Below are positions 46,586 through 59,947 of a DNA stretch of 64,000 nucleotides, piece after piece. The notes under the pieces are model-generated. The model was given only the letters and a program-made list of their open reading frames with translations. It did no database searches and was not told the origin of the DNA. Source of the DNA: Burkholderia cenocepacia (GTDB taxonomy: Bacteria > Pseudomonadota > Gammaproteobacteria > Burkholderiales > Burkholderiaceae); NCBI RefSeq assembly GCF_014211915.1, contig NZ_CP060039.1, positions 2,976,001 through 3,040,000 on the forward strand, in the 5' to 3' direction. The stretch's first letter is position 1, and each line of letters opens with the position of its first letter. The position numbers and the translations under genes were made by a program.

Positions 46586-47374
46586 TTACTGCATGAACCA
46601 GCCGTGGCTGACGACCACCGACTGGCCCGTGAGCGCGGCGCTCGGGAACGCCGACAGGAACAGCACCGTCTGCGCGACGTCCTGCACCGTCGTGAATACG
46701 CCGTCGACCGTGTTGCCGAGCATCACCTTCTTGATCACTTCCTCTTCGCTGATACCGAGCTCCTTCGCCTGCTCCGGAATCTGCTTGTCGACCAGCGGCG
46801 TGCGCACAAAGCCCGGACACACGACGTGCGAGCGCACGTTGTGCTTCGCGCCTTCCTTCGCCAGCACGCGGGCGAGGCCGAGCAGGCCATGCTTGGCCGT
46901 CACGTACGCCGACTTCAGCGGCGACGCTTCGTGCGAGTGCACCGAACCCATGTAGATCACGACGCCGCCGCGATCGTCCTTGTACATGTGCTTGAGCGCG
47001 GCCTTCGTCGTCAGGAACGCGCCGTCCACGTGGATCGCCTGCATCTTCTTCCAGTCGGAGAACGAATAGTTCTCGATCGGATTGACGATCTGGATGCCGG
47101 CGTTCGACACGAGGATGTCGACCGAGCCGAACGCTTCGGCCACCTTGTCGATGCCGCTGTTCACGGCGTCCTCGTTGGTCACGTCCATCGCGACGCCGAT
47201 CGCCTTGCCGCCTGCCTTGTTGATCTCGTCGGCGACCGCGTTCGCGCCGTCCTGGTTCAGGTCGGCGATCGCGACGGCCGCGCCGGCCTTGGCCAGCTCG
47301 AGTGCGATTTCCTTGCCGATGCCGCTTGCGGCGCCCGTGACGACTGCGGTCTTGCCGCTCAGATCTGCTGCCAT
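46586..47374 (-). CDS. 3-hydroxybutyrate dehydrogenase
   Basis: A 262-residue short-chain dehydrogenase. The NAD-binding motif [19 protein letters not shown], the NAG segment [18 protein letters not shown], the active-site Ser and YxxxK in [20 protein letters not shown], and the C-terminal substrate loop [20 protein letters not shown] are as in D-3-hydroxybutyrate dehydrogenases, which oxidise 3-hydroxybutyrate from polyhydroxybutyrate to acetoacetate. The closing Phe-Met-Gln is typical. It is divergent from the aldo/keto reductase. Confidence 0.92.
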   Translation of the reverse strand: MAADLSGKTAVVTGAASGIGKEIALELAKAGAAVAIADLNQDGANAVADEINKAGGKAIGVAMDVTNEDAVNSGIDKVAEAFGSVDILVSNAGIQIVNPIENYSFSDWKKMQAIHVDGAFLTTKAALKHMYKDDRGGVVIYMGSVHSHEASPLKSAYVTAKHGLLGLARVLAKEGAKHNVRSHVVCPGFVRTPLVDKQIPEQAKELGISEEEVIKKVMLGNTVDGVFTTVQDVAQTVLFLSAFPSAALTGQSVVVSHGWFMQ

Positions 47375-47538
47375 GTCCGTCTCCTTCCGTTATCGGATCG
47401 ATGAAACACGCACCCGCCGCATCCGCGTTCATCGCGAAATCGCATCAGCGTGCCAGCCGTCATTGTGCACGATTGGCCCCGCCGTTCGTGCGCAAAACGT
47501 CTAAGCTTAAGGTCGGTTCCGTTCAGCAGGAGATTCTC

Positions 47539-48510
47539 ATGCACTATCGACGGCTAGGCCGCTCCGGCCTACAGATCAGCGAGCTTTCACTCGGTTCGTG
47601 GGTGACGTACGGCAACCAGGTCGACCAGCGGGTCGCGCGCGAATGCCTCGCCGCGGCACGTGATGCAGGCGTCAATTTCTTCGACAACGCCGAGGTCTAC
47701 GCCGGCGGCAAATCTGAGGAAATCATGGGCCATGCGCTCAAGTCGCTCGACTGGCCGCGCGTCAGTTATATCGTGTCCACGAAGTTCTTCTGGGGGCTCG
47801 CGGAAGCCCCGAACCAGTATCACACGCTGAACCGGAAGTACCTGCTGAACGCGATCGACGGCTCGCTGCGCCGGCTGCAGCTCGACTATGTCGACCTCGT
47901 CTATTGCCATCGCCCCGATCCGCATACGCCGATCGAGGAAACCGTCTGGGCGATGAGCGACATGATCGTGCGCGGCAAGGCGCTGTACTGGGGCACGTCG
48001 GAATGGAGCGCCGACGAAATCCGCGCGGCATGCGAGATTGCCGAGCGGCATCATCTCCACAAGCCGGTCGTCGAACAACCGCAGTACAACCTGTTTCACC
48101 GCACCCGGGTCGAACAGGAATATGCGCGGCTCTATGACGATTACGGTCTTGGGCTCACGACCTGGAGCCCGTTGGCGTCGGGCCTGCTCACCGGCAAGTA
48201 CCGCAACGGCGTACCCGCCGGCAGCCGCGCGCAGTTGCAAGGCTACGACTGGATGCGCGAACGCCTGACCGATCGGGCCGCCAACGACATCGTCGAACGG
48301 CTCGGCGAAATTGCGGCCGAATTCGGCTGCAGCACCGGCCAGTTGGCAATCGCGTGGGTGCTCGCGAACCCGCGCGTGAGTTCGGTCATCACGGGTGCAT
48401 CGCGGGTCGATCAGATCGGCGACAACATGCGCGCGCTCGAGGTTGCCGCGAAGCTGACGCCGGACGTGAAGCAGCGCATCGAGGCGGTGGTCGGCGATGC
48501 ATACGAGTAA
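47539..48510 (+). CDS. Aldo/keto reductase
   Basis: A 323-residue TIM-barrel reductase of the potassium-channel beta-subunit-like (AKR6/YghZ) group. The tetrad is visible: Asp and Tyr in [18 protein letters not shown], Lys in [10 protein letters not shown] and His in [24 protein letters not shown] binding fits [16 protein letters not shown]. The ATG 47539 follows CAGGAGA. Substrates are likely aldehydes or methylglyoxal-type compounds, not fixed by sequence. Confidence 0.92.
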   Translation: MHYRRLGRSGLQISELSLGSWVTYGNQVDQRVARECLAAARDAGVNFFDNAEVYAGGKSEEIMGHALKSLDWPRVSYIVSTKFFWGLAEAPNQYHTLNRKYLLNAIDGSLRRLQLDYVDLVYCHRPDPHTPIEETVWAMSDMIVRGKALYWGTSEWSADEIRAACEIAERHHLHKPVVEQPQYNLFHRTRVEQEYARLYDDYGLGLTTWSPLASGLLTGKYRNGVPAGSRAQLQGYDWMRERLTDRAANDIVERLGEIAAEFGCSTGQLAIAWVLANPRVSSVITGASRVDQIGDNMRALEVAAKLTPDVKQRIEAVVGDAYE

Positions 48511-48621
48511 GGCGACTCACGGCCACTCGCGTACAATACGCGGCCGCATCGGCGCCCGGCCTCACGGCCGCGCACGATCGACCGTTTTCATCGATTCACC
48601 TTTCGTTTCAGGCAGCCAGCC

Positions 48622-49467
48622 ATGCTCAGTTATCGTCACGGTTTTCACGCAGGCAACCACGCGGACGTGCTCAAGCACGCCGTCGTCGTCCAGCTGCTGC
48701 GCTACCTGAACAAGAAAGACAAATCGTACTGGTACATCGATACGCACGCAGGCGCCGGCGTGTACTCGCTGCGCGACGGTTATGCAGCGAAGACGTCGGA
48801 ATTCGATACCGGCATCGGCCGACTGTGGAACGAAAAGAACCTGCCGGAGGCACTGGGCGACTATGTGGACGAAGTCCGCGCGCTGAACGACGACGGCGAA
48901 CTGCACTTCTACCCGGGCTCCCCGTACATCGCATGGCGGTCGATGCGCGAGCAGGACCGGATGCGCCTGTTCGAAATGCATACGACGGAAATCGATGTGC
49001 TGCGCCACAATTTCCGCGATGCCGGGCGACGCGCGATGATCTTCGCCGGCGACGGCTTCGAAGGTATCAAGGCGCTGCTGCCGCCGCCGCCGCGACGTGC
49101 ACTCGTGCTGATCGATCCGTCCTACGAGGACAAGAAGGATTACGCGCGCACGGTGAGCTGCGTGACGGAATGCCTGAAGCGTTTCTCGACCGGCTGCTAT
49201 GCCATCTGGTATCCGCAGGTCACGCGGACGGAATCGCAGCGCTTTCCCGAGCAGTTGAAGCGTCTGCAGCCGAACAACTGGCTGCACCTGACGCTGACGG
49301 TGTCGAATCCGCCGACCGACGGACTGGGTCTCTACGGCAGCGGGATGTTCATCCTGAATCCGCCGTATACGCTCGCCCAGAGCATGAAAGAGGTACTGCC
49401 CTATCTGGTCGAAAAGCTGGGACAGGATAGCGGCGCCCGCTTTCAGATCGAGCACCGCGGCAACTGA
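48622..49467 (+). CDS. rlmJ: 23S rRNA (adenine(2030)-N6)-methyltransferase RlmJ
   Basis: The 281-residue protein starts MLSYRHGFHAGNHADVLKHA, a signature of RlmJ. YIDTHAGAGVYSL is the SAM-binding motif I and LVLIDPSYEDKKDY the catalytic DPPY-like motif. The length is normal. RlmJ methylates A2030 in 23S rRNA. A TACAAT at 48533 is a plausible -10. It is convergent with the small secreted protein gene. Confidence 0.95.
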   Translation: MLSYRHGFHAGNHADVLKHAVVVQLLRYLNKKDKSYWYIDTHAGAGVYSLRDGYAAKTSEFDTGIGRLWNEKNLPEALGDYVDEVRALNDDGELHFYPGSPYIAWRSMREQDRMRLFEMHTTEIDVLRHNFRDAGRRAMIFAGDGFEGIKALLPPPPRRALVLIDPSYEDKKDYARTVSCVTECLKRFSTGCYAIWYPQVTRTESQRFPEQLKRLQPNNWLHLTLTVSNPPTDGLGLYGSGMFILNPPYTLAQSMKEVLPYLVEKLGQDSGARFQIEHRGN

Positions 49468-49482
49468 TCGGGCGACCGGTCG

Positions 49483-49818
49483 TTACGGCTGCGGTCTCGG
49501 CGCGAGCCGGGGCTGGTTGGCCGGCTGCCCGCCCCACGCGGGAACATTGATATATGGCGCGACGAACAGCGGAACCGACGTGTTCGGCGCCTGCCCGGCT
49601 GGCGCCCGCATGCCTGCCGGCTCGACGATCGGCTCGGAAGACAACGGCGCCGTCTGCAGCACCAACCCGCCCTTGCCGTCCTGGATACCGCGCTGCGTAT
49701 CGAGAACGAGCGGCCTGGACGACGTCGCGGCACCGGCCGCGAGGCCATGGACGAGCACGACCGCACCCAGAACGAGACGCGCGCGGGCACTGCGACGCAC
49801 ATCGACACACAAACGCAT
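49483..49818 (-). CDS. Small secreted proline-rich protein (hypothetical)
   Basis: A 111-residue protein with a signal peptide (RARLVLGAVVLVHGLAAGAA, cut near residue 30) and a low-complexity mature part containing SSRPLVLDTQRGIQDGKGG and ending PANQPRLAPRPQP. No family is recognised. The ATG 49818 has AAGG upstream; a longer frame from 49866 is less likely. A similar secreted peptide occurs in relatives by general look; I cannot confirm it. Confidence 0.55.
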   Translation of the reverse strand: MRLCVDVRRSARARLVLGAVVLVHGLAAGAATSSRPLVLDTQRGIQDGKGGLVLQTAPLSSEPIVEPAGMRAPAGQAPNTSVPLFVAPYINVPAWGGQPANQPRLAPRPQP

Positions 49819-49891
49819 GATCGTGACCTTCAGGATAAAAAGCAGGTCCATACCATAGCGCTGCACCGACGATTTCGCTAGAGCCGGCGCA

Positions 49892-49922
49892 CAAAAAACA
49901 AAGCCCCGTCAATACGGGGCTT
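49892..49922 (-). terminator. Terminator after the DUF3563 gene
   Basis: On the minus strand AAGCCCCGT and ACGGGGCTT pair around ATTG and are followed by TGTTTTTTG. Confidence 0.8.
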
Positions 49923-49964
49923 GCTTATCGTTCGGTGCCGCGCGGCACCTGACGGTTACTCCGA

Positions 49965-50111
49965 TTACAGCGAGTAGCCGTTGGTTTCGAGCGAGCGGAT
50001 GCGGCTCTCGAGCTGGACGATGTCCGACGACGTGGCAAGGTAAGCCTCACGGCGTTCACGTTCTGCGGATTCGAACCAGTTGCTCAGCTTTTCGACGATG
50101 TAGGCGATCAT
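49965..50111 (-). CDS. DUF3563 family small protein
   Basis: This 48-residue frame reads MIAYIVEKLSNWFESAERER, then REAYLATSSDIVQLESRIRS and a short end. It matches the short DUF3563 proteins common in Burkholderia, amphipathic helices of about 45-60 residues with unknown function. The ATG at 50111 follows GGAGAACGTC, a strong ribosome binding site. It has its own terminator. Confidence 0.82.
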   Translation of the reverse strand: MIAYIVEKLSNWFESAERERREAYLATSSDIVQLESRIRSLETNGYSL

Positions 50112-50326
50112 GACGTTCTCCAAGGAAGAGGGACCCCTGGTGAATCGAGATTCAGGGATTTCCCGTATAGGGTTATCCCGAATTATAGCGACGCCGCACC
50201 AAGATGCCAGTGAAATCCTTGCATGGCGCCCATTCCATTTTGGAATGTTGGCATGCAGACCACATATAACTCATTGATTTATATAGATGTCGGGGCAAAG
50301 CCTGTTTTGAGCCGCGAGAGCGCGCA

Positions 50327-50731
50327 CTAATTTGGGTCGCCGACAGGGTCAGCCAAGCGCGCCAAAATCGGGCATTCGGGCCGACCGTCACCATGACAGT
50401 GCGCGGCCAGATCGACCAGCGTGTCGCGCATGTCGCTCAATTCGGCGATACGTCTGTCGAGTTCGGCCACGTGCTCGAGAGCAATCGATTTCACTTCGGC
50501 GCTGGCGCGTGAGCGATCCTGCCAGAGCATCAGCAGCTTGCGAATGTCTTCGACGAGAAAGCCAAGTCGTCGCGCCTGACGGATGAACCGCAGGATATGG
50601 ATTTCGTCTGCTCCATAGATCCGGTAGCCAGCATCGGTCCGTTTGCTGGGCGCAAGAAGACCGACCTGTTCGTAGTACCGGATCATTTTTGCACTGACGC
50701 CGGATTCGCGCGACGCGTCGCCGATATTCAT
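50327..50731 (-). CDS. cueR: MerR-family copper-responsive regulator CueR-like
   Basis: The 134-residue activator begins MNIGDASRESGVSAKMIRYY, the MerR helix-turn-helix, followed by the RIYGADEIHILRFIRQARRL wing and a dimer helix. The C-terminal metal loop HCHGDGRPECPIL has two cysteines eight residues apart, the Cu(I)-binding spacing of CueR. No copper exporter gene is adjacent in the window. It ends 240 bases from the 5S rRNA gene. Confidence 0.87.
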   Translation of the reverse strand: MNIGDASRESGVSAKMIRYYEQVGLLAPSKRTDAGYRIYGADEIHILRFIRQARRLGFLVEDIRKLLMLWQDRSRASAEVKSIALEHVAELDRRIAELSDMRDTLVDLAAHCHGDGRPECPILARLADPVGDPN

Positions 50732-50927
50732 TCCCCGCCCTCTTCATGAAGCCCTGGTTTCGAACACGAACGTCGACGATACCCTCATCGACGACAGTTC
50801 GATCGTATCAAATCGCGTGGTTTCGTTCCGGGGAAGGCTTGGCAGCAGGAGCGCAGATAGTCTGATCTGGCGTTCGTAACGGCGAGTTATGACGGCGCTT
50901 CGCCGCATGCTTTTTGAGCGCTGAAAT

Positions 50928-50957
50928 GCAAAAACCCCCGCCTTGTCGGGCGGGGTT
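50928..50957 (-). terminator. Terminator of the rRNA operon
   Basis: On the minus strand AAACCCCGCCC and GGCGGGGGTTT pair across a short loop and are followed by TTGCATTT. It lies 14 bases after the 5S gene. Confidence 0.85.
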
Positions 50958-50970
50958 TCTGGCTAAGGGA

Positions 50971-51085
50971 GCCTGACGATTACCTACTTTCACACGGGAA
51001 TCCGCACTATCATCGGCGTAGAGTCGTTTCACGGTCCTGTTCGGGATGGGAAGGGGTGGGACCGACTCGCTATGGTCATCAGGCA
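50971..51085 (-). rRNA. rrf: 5S rRNA
   Basis: The minus strand reads TGCCTGATGACCATAGCGAG at the 5' end, continues with CCACCCCTTCCCATCCCGAA (loop B/C consensus), and ends near GGTAATCGTCAGGC, pairing with the start. Length is about 115. Exact ends are approximate. Confidence 0.93.
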
Positions 51086-51239
51086 AAGGGGGTTGTTCTG
51101 CTGGCGTGGCCAACAGAACCAATCTTGGAAGAAGCAGTAATTAGGTTGTGTGTATCACACACGAGAATCCAACATGTCGCTTTGGATCGCGGCCGGTGCT
51201 GTCGCACGGCGCCGATCTACAAGGCAGACTTGTTATAGG

Positions 51240-54115
<2,876 letters not shown>

Positions 54116-54300
54116 CTATAACGAGTCTGTCTCATCGACAGTCGCTACAGGTTGAGTTCTCGCGTTGTGCCGTATTCCAATTTAAGTCGAACATAGAGTT
54201 CGAATCATCTTGAGATACATCGATACAATCACAACCCGGATAACTTCCACGTCCATCTCGAGACGCTTCCGCTATCCAAATTACTTACTTCTTCCAGATT

Positions 54301-54310
54301 GTTAAAGAAC
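54301..54310 (-). promoter_or_regulatory. boxA antitermination site before 23S
   Basis: On the minus strand GTTCTTTAAC lies in the 16S-23S spacer, followed by AATCTGGAAG. It matches the NusB/S10-binding boxA of rRNA spacers. Confidence 0.7.
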
Positions 54311-54404
54311 GACAGCCGATATCTGTTGATATCCTCTGACTGGCTCAATCGCCAATGCAAAATTCTCGGTTCAGTGTCTGAACCAAGCCCTTAGCGTTGG
54401 TGAT

Positions 54405-54480
54405 TGGTGGAGGCAGACGGGATCGAACCGACGACCCCCTGCTTGCAAAGCAGGTGCTCTCCCAGCTGAGCTATGCCCCC
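54405..54480 (-). tRNA. tRNA-Ala (anticodon TGC)
   Basis: The 76-base minus-strand sequence starts GGGGGCATAGCTCAGCTGGG and ends GCCTCCACCA. The anticodon loop reads TTTGCAA, giving TGC. It lies in the 16S-23S spacer as usual. Confidence 0.97.
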
Positions 54481-54521
54481 ATGTACAGAATTCCTCAGGT
54501 GTGTACCGCCACACAAGACGG

Positions 54522-54598
54522 TGGTGGGTCTGGTTGGATTCGAACCAACGACCCCCGCCTTATCAAGACGGTGCTCTAACCGACTGAGCTACAGACCC
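54522..54598 (-). tRNA. tRNA-Ile (anticodon GAT)
   Basis: The 77-base minus-strand sequence starts GGGTCTGTAGCTCAGTCGGT and ends CAGACCCACCA. The anticodon loop CTTGATAAG gives GAT. It precedes tRNA-Ala in the spacer. Confidence 0.97.
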
Positions 54599-54660
54599 CT
54601 GAGTCTGTCTTTAATTTACAGCCGATAAGCGTGAGCGCTCAACTTTGCGAGAAGCTCTGG

Positions 54661-56192
<1,532 letters not shown>

Positions 56193-56364
56193 AACCTGTT
56201 ACTGTTTTCGGTTCAGTTAAGAACCGGTCGCTCACTCAAAGCTGACAGGAATATGAATCACTTCATAAACCTGACTTACTTTAGTGTGAGACTCTTGATA
56301 CTTTCGCTATCTGATCCGAGGATCAGCTCGCTACCATCAAGCGCCCACACTTATCGGCTGTTAA

Positions 56365-56376
56365 TTTTTAAAGAGC
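56365..56376 (-). promoter_or_regulatory. boxA antitermination site in the rRNA leader
   Basis: GCTCTTTAAAAA on the minus strand matches the rrn boxA (TGCTCTTTAACA), in the leader between promoter and 16S. Confidence 0.75.
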
Positions 56377-56598
56377 GTTTCTGCGAGGAATCTTGAACCC
56401 CTCAGCAGCGCTGCGTTTTCAGCAGCAGAGAAGCGAGATTATGAACCGTGTTTCGCAGCTCGTCAACAACTTTCTGAACGACTTCGTTGCGACCGCGGGG
56501 CTCAACTTCTGTACCGCCGAGGCTCGCTACCGCCGAACCTCAACAGCACTGCTTCCCTTCCTTCCGCGCTGCGTTTCCGTTAGCGCGAAAGAGGCGTG

Positions 56599-56627
56599 AT
56601 TCTAAGCACCCGCTAGCGATCGCGCAA
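56599..56627 (-). promoter_or_regulatory. rRNA operon promoter (-35/-10)
   Basis: On the minus strand TTGCGC and TAGAAT are 17 bases apart, followed by a GC-rich discriminator (CACGCC), typical of stringently controlled rrn P1 promoters. It lies about 400 bases before 16S. Confidence 0.7.
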
Positions 56628-56760
56628 GGGGTTTGACGCAACTTTTTCACAAACGCCGCAATTCGGCCGTCCGGCCATGCCTGAGGCACGAGACCGCTTA
56701 TGGTGCAAAGAACGGACTAGAATGTGAGGTTCTTCGCCTCTTTCTATATACGTCTTTAAT

Positions 56761-57978
56761 ATGCGCCAGCGAATCGCCAAACGCCTCCCCCCCGATGCCG
56801 ACAAACTGGTCGGTCTGTCGCTTGCGCTCTTCGCGTCGGGCAGCCGCATCGAGGATCGCTTCTGGGAAGCGAAGCTCGATGCGCTGCTCGCCAAGATTGT
56901 CCGCAACGGCAATCAGACCACGCTCGACGCCGCGCTCGACCATCTCCAGCAGAATCATCCCGACGCCTACGGCGCGCTCGCCGACATGGCCGAGACGCAC
57001 AGCGAGTCGATGGTGATCGAGCACGACGGTCAACCATACGATGCGCTGCTGGTCGCCGTCCCGGTTCTCGCCTGGACGCGTTACATGATTCCGTCCGGTC
57101 CGCTCAAGGGCGACGTGGCCGACGCGCTGCGAACGCATCTGCAGGCGCACGTCCTGGCGAACGGCACGCTCGTCGGGCTCGCCCCGTTCCTCTACAGCAT
57201 CGACCAGTTGCCGCGGCACCACGTGGAAACCTACCGGCTTGCGCAGCAACTCGCCCATGCGGCAATCGGTCAGCACACCCCGAAGCTGAGCTTCGGCGAT
57301 CTGCCGGAAACCTCGCCGATCCTGGCCGATCCGCGCTTCCTGCTGGCGGTCGTCGCCGCGCCGGCCGGCGCACCGCTGTTCCGCTGGCAGGAAGAAGAAA
57401 ACGGCAGCCGCATCGAGCGCGGCCAGTGCCTTGAACAGTGGACGGCACAAGGCGGCCCGAACCTGTCGATCGCGCTGCCCGGATGCGAATTCGAATGCCT
57501 GCTTCCGGACGCGTACTACTCGGCCTGTCGCGATGCGGACGAACGTGTGCGTCCGCACACCGTCCGAACGGCCATTCGTTATCTATTCGACACACTTGGT
57601 GCGGCGCCGCAAGAGTTGCGGGCGGTGGTCGCCGGCTTCGGCGAGCGTCGTATCGATGAGTATCGCGTGGGGTTCACGCGGCGTGCCAGCAACGACGTGA
57701 TCTACGGTGTCGTGTGGCCGCTCTACGGCCGTGAAAACGGCGACGTATCGACCGACAGCGCGACGCTCGAAGGCGAAGCGCCGATCGAAGGGCCGCTCGA
57801 AGAAATCGTGAGCCTGCTGAAGGAATGCGGCGTAACCGACGTCCGCAGGCACGCGGGCCGTTTCGAACCCGAATACTGCGACGACTGCGGCGTGCCGCTC
57901 TACGCAGATCCGCTCGGCGAAATCGTCCATGCGGAAATGCCGGAAGACGCGTCGCCCGCCCAGCCGCATTTCCACTGA
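56761..57978 (+). CDS. DUF2863 family protein
   Basis: The 405-residue protein matches the DUF2863 group of betaproteobacteria: MRQRIAKRLPPDADKLVGLS opens it, with LLVAVPVLAWTRYMIPSGPL and LYSIDQLPRHHVETYRLAQQ inside, and the C-terminal RFEPEYCDDCGVPLYADPLG (a CxxC pair) near the end. No signal peptide or membrane segment is seen, so it is cytoplasmic. The function is unknown. ATG 56761 is preceded by an AT-rich stretch. A terminator follows. Confidence 0.8.
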   Translation: MRQRIAKRLPPDADKLVGLSLALFASGSRIEDRFWEAKLDALLAKIVRNGNQTTLDAALDHLQQNHPDAYGALADMAETHSESMVIEHDGQPYDALLVAVPVLAWTRYMIPSGPLKGDVADALRTHLQAHVLANGTLVGLAPFLYSIDQLPRHHVETYRLAQQLAHAAIGQHTPKLSFGDLPETSPILADPRFLLAVVAAPAGAPLFRWQEEENGSRIERGQCLEQWTAQGGPNLSIALPGCEFECLLPDAYYSACRDADERVRPHTVRTAIRYLFDTLGAAPQELRAVVAGFGERRIDEYRVGFTRRASNDVIYGVVWPLYGRENGDVSTDSATLEGEAPIEGPLEEIVSLLKECGVTDVRRHAGRFEPEYCDDCGVPLYADPLGEIVHAEMPEDASPAQPHFH

Positions 57979-58012
57979 CATTGCCCCCGCAGGCCCGTCG
58001 GCCTGCCCCGCC

Positions 58013-58050
58013 AAAAGCCGCTTCCGGTGCCTGCCGAAGCGGCTTTTTTT
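58013..58050 (+). terminator. Terminator after the DUF2863 gene
   Basis: AAAAGCCGCTTCCG and CGAAGCGGCTTTT form a long stem with a short loop and seven T. Confidence 0.9.
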
Positions 58051-58190
58051 CTTGTCCGATGCTCTGTCGCCGAAAATTTCGAACTTTTCCTAAGCCTTTC
58101 AGCCAAGCAGACATCGTGTAAGGTCTTTGTCATTATCGGGGCCAGCTTATACCCGACAGCAGTCGATGACTCACCTTACGGAGATTGAAT

Positions 58191-59027
58191 ATGCGGTTCT
58201 TGGTGCTTAACTCAGACGCCGAACGGCGTGACGGACTGAAGGCCCTGCTGCGGCAGATCGACCGGCACGCCAGCATCAACGATGCGCCCGACAGTTTCCA
58301 GGCGCGCCGGCTGCTGCGTACCCAGCGTTTCGACCTCGTCGCGATCGACTGGCTCGACGTGGGCCGGCTCAGCGAGCTCCAGGCACTCGGCAACGCGTGC
58401 TCGCCGACGCCGATCGCCGTCCTGGTCGACGAAGTCTCGCCCGAAGCCATCCAGCGCTTCTTCAACTACGGCGTCGCGGGCGTGATCCCGCATTCCACGC
58501 GGCCGCACCTGATCGTACGTGCGCTCGAGATCGTGCTGCTGGGCGGCCACTACATTCCGCCGATCGCCCTCAGCCTGCTGCCCGCCCCGACGACGGCACG
58601 CCAGGATGCCCATTTCCAGACGCTCGCCGGCTCGCTGCCCCGCCGCCCGCCGAGCGGCCTCCTGTCGCCGCGGCAAGCGCAGATCATGCGGTTCGTCCAC
58701 ATGGGCAGCACGAACAAGATGATCGCGCGTACGCTCGGCATTAGCGAAGGCACCGTGAAGATCCACCTCGCGAGCATCTTCCAGCAGCTCGGCGCAGCAA
58801 ACCGCGCCGCCGCCGTCGCGATCTACAACGGCTGGCTGTCGCCCCATCTCGAGGTGCTGCTGGCGAACCGCAACCGCGCCCGCAAACCGGCCATCGGCGA
58901 ACACGGCCCGGTTCCGCTGCGTACACAACGGCATGACCGTCCGTACCCGTTACCTACCGCCCATGCCGGCACGCAGGACCTGCCACTCGCCGCCGAGCCG
59001 CGGCCACGGTTCCGGCGCGGACGCTAG
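58191..59027 (+). CDS. LuxR-type response regulator
   Basis: The 278-residue protein has a receiver-like domain (MRFLVLNSDAERRDGLKALL; probable phosphoacceptor Asp53 in LVAIDWLDV) and a LuxR/FixJ helix-turn-helix at about residues 160-220: LSPRQAQIMRFVHMGSTNKM, then IARTLGISEGTVKIHLASIF. A 60-residue basic, proline-rich tail follows. The ATG 58191 has GGAG at seven bases; a TTG two codons earlier is less likely. No histidine kinase is adjacent, so it is an orphan regulator. Confidence 0.87.
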   Translation: MRFLVLNSDAERRDGLKALLRQIDRHASINDAPDSFQARRLLRTQRFDLVAIDWLDVGRLSELQALGNACSPTPIAVLVDEVSPEAIQRFFNYGVAGVIPHSTRPHLIVRALEIVLLGGHYIPPIALSLLPAPTTARQDAHFQTLAGSLPRRPPSGLLSPRQAQIMRFVHMGSTNKMIARTLGISEGTVKIHLASIFQQLGAANRAAAVAIYNGWLSPHLEVLLANRNRARKPAIGEHGPVPLRTQRHDRPYPLPTAHAGTQDLPLAAEPRPRFRRGR

Positions 59028-59103
59028 GCAAACAGTCTCGATATTGCGACGGTCGGGCATGTGCAGATTCCCACCTTTGATGCTCAACGAGTAATATGGA
59101 CGC

Positions 59104-59778
59104 ATGGGTTTTCTTTTCACACCGCTTCCGCTCTGGGTTGGCATCGGTGGCTGGATCGCCGCCGTGGCCCTGCTCGCGCTCGCGATCTGGAATCGCCCGT
59201 TCGTACGTGTGCAAGACGCCACGCTTCAGCACGTGTGGCTCGCGCTCGTCACCGCGATCACGGTCCTGTGGGCCTCGAACGCATGGCTCGAGGATGGCAT
59301 CGTCATGCATCTGCTTGGCGCAACCCTGCTCGTCACGCTGTTCGACTGGACACTCGCGCTGGTCGCGATGGGCGCCGTCACGGCGATTGCCGCGGTCATC
59401 TTCGACGCGCCGTGGCAAGGCATCGGCCTGACCTATCTGATCTACGGTGCGCTGCCTGTCGGCGTGTCGGCGTTGCTGCAACGCGCCGCGCTCGCCTGGC
59501 TGCCGCATAACCTCGCCTCGTTCATCACCGGGCAGGGCTTCCTGTCGCCGGCCATCGCGATCGTCGCGGTCGCCGCCGCGGCGGCAGGTGTCCAGCTCGC
59601 GCTCGCCGACGGCGTGCCCGTCGTGATTCCGGCCGGCTATCTGCTGAACACCGCACTGCTGGCGCTCGGCGAAGCATGGTTCACCGGCATGGCAACGGCA
59701 CTCATCGCCGTCTATCGCCCCGCGTGGGTCACGACGTTCGACGTCCGGCGCTACCGCCTCGGCGGCCCGCGCGCCTGA
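59104..59778 (+). CDS. CbiM-like ECF transporter permease family protein (orphan)
   Basis: A 224-residue protein with six to seven helices. It resembles the energy-coupling-factor substrate-specific CbiM/NikM-like family: TLQHVWLALVTAITVLWASN and HLLGATLLVTLFDWTLALVA are characteristic, and PVGVSALLQRAALAWLPHNL follows. CbiM-type S components take up cobalt or nickel with CbiQ and CbiO; neither is adjacent, and the N-terminal metal-binding MHI start of true CbiM is missing. The metal role is therefore uncertain. No cobalamin riboswitch is seen before it. Confidence 0.7.
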   Translation: MGFLFTPLPLWVGIGGWIAAVALLALAIWNRPFVRVQDATLQHVWLALVTAITVLWASNAWLEDGIVMHLLGATLLVTLFDWTLALVAMGAVTAIAAVIFDAPWQGIGLTYLIYGALPVGVSALLQRAALAWLPHNLASFITGQGFLSPAIAIVAVAAAAAGVQLALADGVPVVIPAGYLLNTALLALGEAWFTGMATALIAVYRPAWVTTFDVRRYRLGGPRA

Positions 59779-59894
59779 AAATCCCCCTGATCGGCTCGGC
59801 GCACACGCGTACCGGCGGTACTTCCGCGGCGCGCGCCGAATACGCCACCTACTGCCGCACAACTTTTTTACGCTAAGATTGAACTCCTGTTCTT

Positions 59895-59920
59895 CATCGG
59901 GCATCTATACGTGCCCGATG
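59895..59920 (+). promoter_or_regulatory. Perfect hairpin in the leader of the BspC-domain gene
   Basis: CATCGGGCA and TGCCCGATG form nine pairs around an eight-base loop; the last three bases are an in-frame ATG. No T run follows, so it is not a terminator. Confidence 0.6.
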
Positions 59921-59947
59921 TCTCCTTCGCTCCTCACCAATAACCAG

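Larger units (their letters stand above)
56193..56760. other. rRNA leader and promoter region
   Basis: These 568 bases hold the 16S leader (processing stem and boxA), the rRNA promoter at 56599-56627, and the promoter of the DUF2863 gene. No gene is supported; a 68-codon frame at 56393 is a shadow in the leader. Confidence 0.6.

Noticed and set aside
59028..59103. Possible cobalamin riboswitch before the CbiM-like gene
   Set aside because: The gap is only 76 bases and shows none of the conserved B12-box sequence.
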